Assembly: GCA_023412915.1 (NCBI GenBank)
Contig: JAEZRE010000008.1
Location: 1 to 64,000 of the forward strand
From: Bacillota bacterium
Lineage (GTDB): Bacteria; Bacillota; Clostridia; Acetivibrionales; DTU013
Reading direction: 5' to 3'
Length of the DNA stretch: 64,000 nucleotides
Shown: positions 63,199-64,000 of the stretch, piece after piece
How positions within the stretch are numbered: the stretch's first letter is position 1
How the letters are laid out: every line of letters begins with the position of its first letter
Made by a program: the position numbers and the translations under genes
The notes under the pieces: model-generated
The model's input: only the letters and a program-made list of their open reading frames with translations
Told to the model about the DNA's origin: nothing
Database searches by the model: none

Positions 63199-64000
63199 AT
63201 GCAGGAAAATAAGAACTATAAAACTAAAGAAATAATGAACAGGATGTTCTCATACATCCGGAAATACAAGCTAAGCGTCCTTGCCTACCTGGTACTGTCA
63301 GCTTGCGTGACACTGATCAATCTCGCCTGCGCGGAGCTTATCAACGATTCTGTCGGGTCTTCGATCGACGGAAGGCAGAACGATCTTGTCAGATGCCTGC
63401 TGCTTGCAGGTTTGGTCTTATTTGCCGGTATATTCATAACTTTTTTTTCAACCTATATATACGGCCGGTTCAAGTCCAGGGTCATCCTCGATATCAGGAA
63501 CAATGCGGTGGAGCGTCTGCAAAAGCTGAAGCTTTCCTTTATCGAAAACAGTCACACCGGGGACCTCATATCAAGGTTCACGCGTGACATGAACTCCTTA
63601 TTGAATTTCATAGGGGAGGATCTTTTTAAAACGGCGATAATGCTCGTCTCTATTGTAATAACGTCGGTTTATCTTATCAGCGTAAGCTGGAAGCTGTATA
63701 TTGTTTCACTGGTATTGATGCCCCCGGTGCTTTATTTCTCGACAAAGATCACAAAGCCTATGATCGGTTTCTACAAGGAGTCTTCAGCCGAGATCGGCAA
63801 GGCTACCGCGTTTGCGCAGGATTCCTATGGCGGCATATTCATCATAAAGGCTTTCAATCTGGAGAGCTTATTCTTTGACAAGTTTTCCGGCATGGTCAAA
63901 AAGAGCTATGATTACGACATCAAAGGTATCCACAGAATGAAGTGGATGCCGCCCTTCAACATAATACTGTGGTCGGCCCCGTTTACGATCTGCATGATCT
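63199..64000 (+). CDS. ABC exporter, membrane-domain part (cut by window end)
   Basis: Open from ATG 63199 to the last base (267 codons), read by hand. The translation has a charged start (MQENKNYKTKEIMNRMFSYI), membrane helices, the coupling-helix segment RNNAVERLQKLKLSFIENSHTGDLISRFTRDMN split across the first cytoplasmic loop, and AQDSYGGIFIIKAFNLE, all typical of half-size ABC exporters with fused ATPase. The ATPase lies beyond the window. No ribosome binding site is seen. Confidence 0.85.
   Translation, partial: MQENKNYKTKEIMNRMFSYIRKYKLSVLAYLVLSACVTLINLACAELINDSVGSSIDGRQNDLVRCLLLAGLVLFAGIFITFFSTYIYGRFKSRVILDIRNNAVERLQKLKLSFIENSHTGDLISRFTRDMNSLLNFIGEDLFKTAIMLVSIVITSVYLISVSWKLYIVSLVLMPPVLYFSTKITKPMIGFYKESSAEIGKATAFAQDSYGGIFIIKAFNLESLFFDKFSGMVKKSYDYDIKGIHRMKWMPPFNIILWSAPFTICMI

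Overview
The window looks like a chromosome segment of a Clostridia-class Firmicute, possibly near the cellulolytic Ruminiclostridium/Acetivibrio group; the species cannot be fixed from sequence alone. Reasons: AGGAGG-type ribosome binding sites and many TTG/GTG starts; a KOW-domain L14e-like gene between map and infA; zinc-type S14, S4 and L36; an L17 with a mid-protein insertion; LonB; a T-box leader; a group-A ECF transporter beside the ribosomal genes; and an HPr paralogue with Gln15/Ser46.

Layout. 1-120: 3' end of a 5S rRNA gene and its terminator, so an rRNA operon lies just to the left. 343-6100: a polysaccharide deacetylase, a large LuxR/MalT-type ATPase regulator, an unrecognised 80-residue protein and an ABC-2 export pair. 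6346-11548: a pentose block (L-arabinose isomerase, DMT permease, cytoplasmic GH39 and GH43 glycosidases). 12125-17861: hflX, cysK, a flavodoxin-like protein, nudC, a small membrane protein and a B12-binding radical SAM protein. 18378-35086: the S10, spc and alpha ribosomal operons, including secY, adk, map, infA and rpoA, with two genes (rpmD, rpmJ) shorter than 60 residues. 35187-45953: the usual rplQ-ecfA1-ecfA2-ecfT-truA-rplM-rpsI order, interrupted by trpS (type II, with a tRNA-Trp T-box), a membrane protein, a nitroreductase, a methyltransferase, an ion-transporter-superfamily permease and a eukaryotic-type hexokinase. 46068-52273: amidohydrolase, tsaE-tsaB-rimI, DUF192, a sigma/anti-sigma/membrane-protein operon, an ammonium-transporter remnant and a P-II gene. 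52426-64000: Crh-like HPr paralogue, uvrC, phosphoesterase, tig-clpP-clpX-lonB, thermonuclease, uppP and the start of an ABC exporter.

Most of the window is housekeeping. The signals that the genes do not explain are a strongly folded element of about 165 nt between the hexokinase gene and truA (43745-43915); a tandem 48-bp hairpin repeat inside the spc operon; an 81-bp near-perfect palindrome between clpX and lonB with a diverged relative near 1330 and smaller gggaca/tgtccc palindromes elsewhere; a four-codon AUG-Arg-Arg-Arg-stop minigene in a hairpin before adk; an inverted-repeat-bounded promoter segment ahead of rpsM; and a repetitive QS-rich insertion inside TruA.

No tRNA, CRISPR array, phage module or intact transposase gene was seen.
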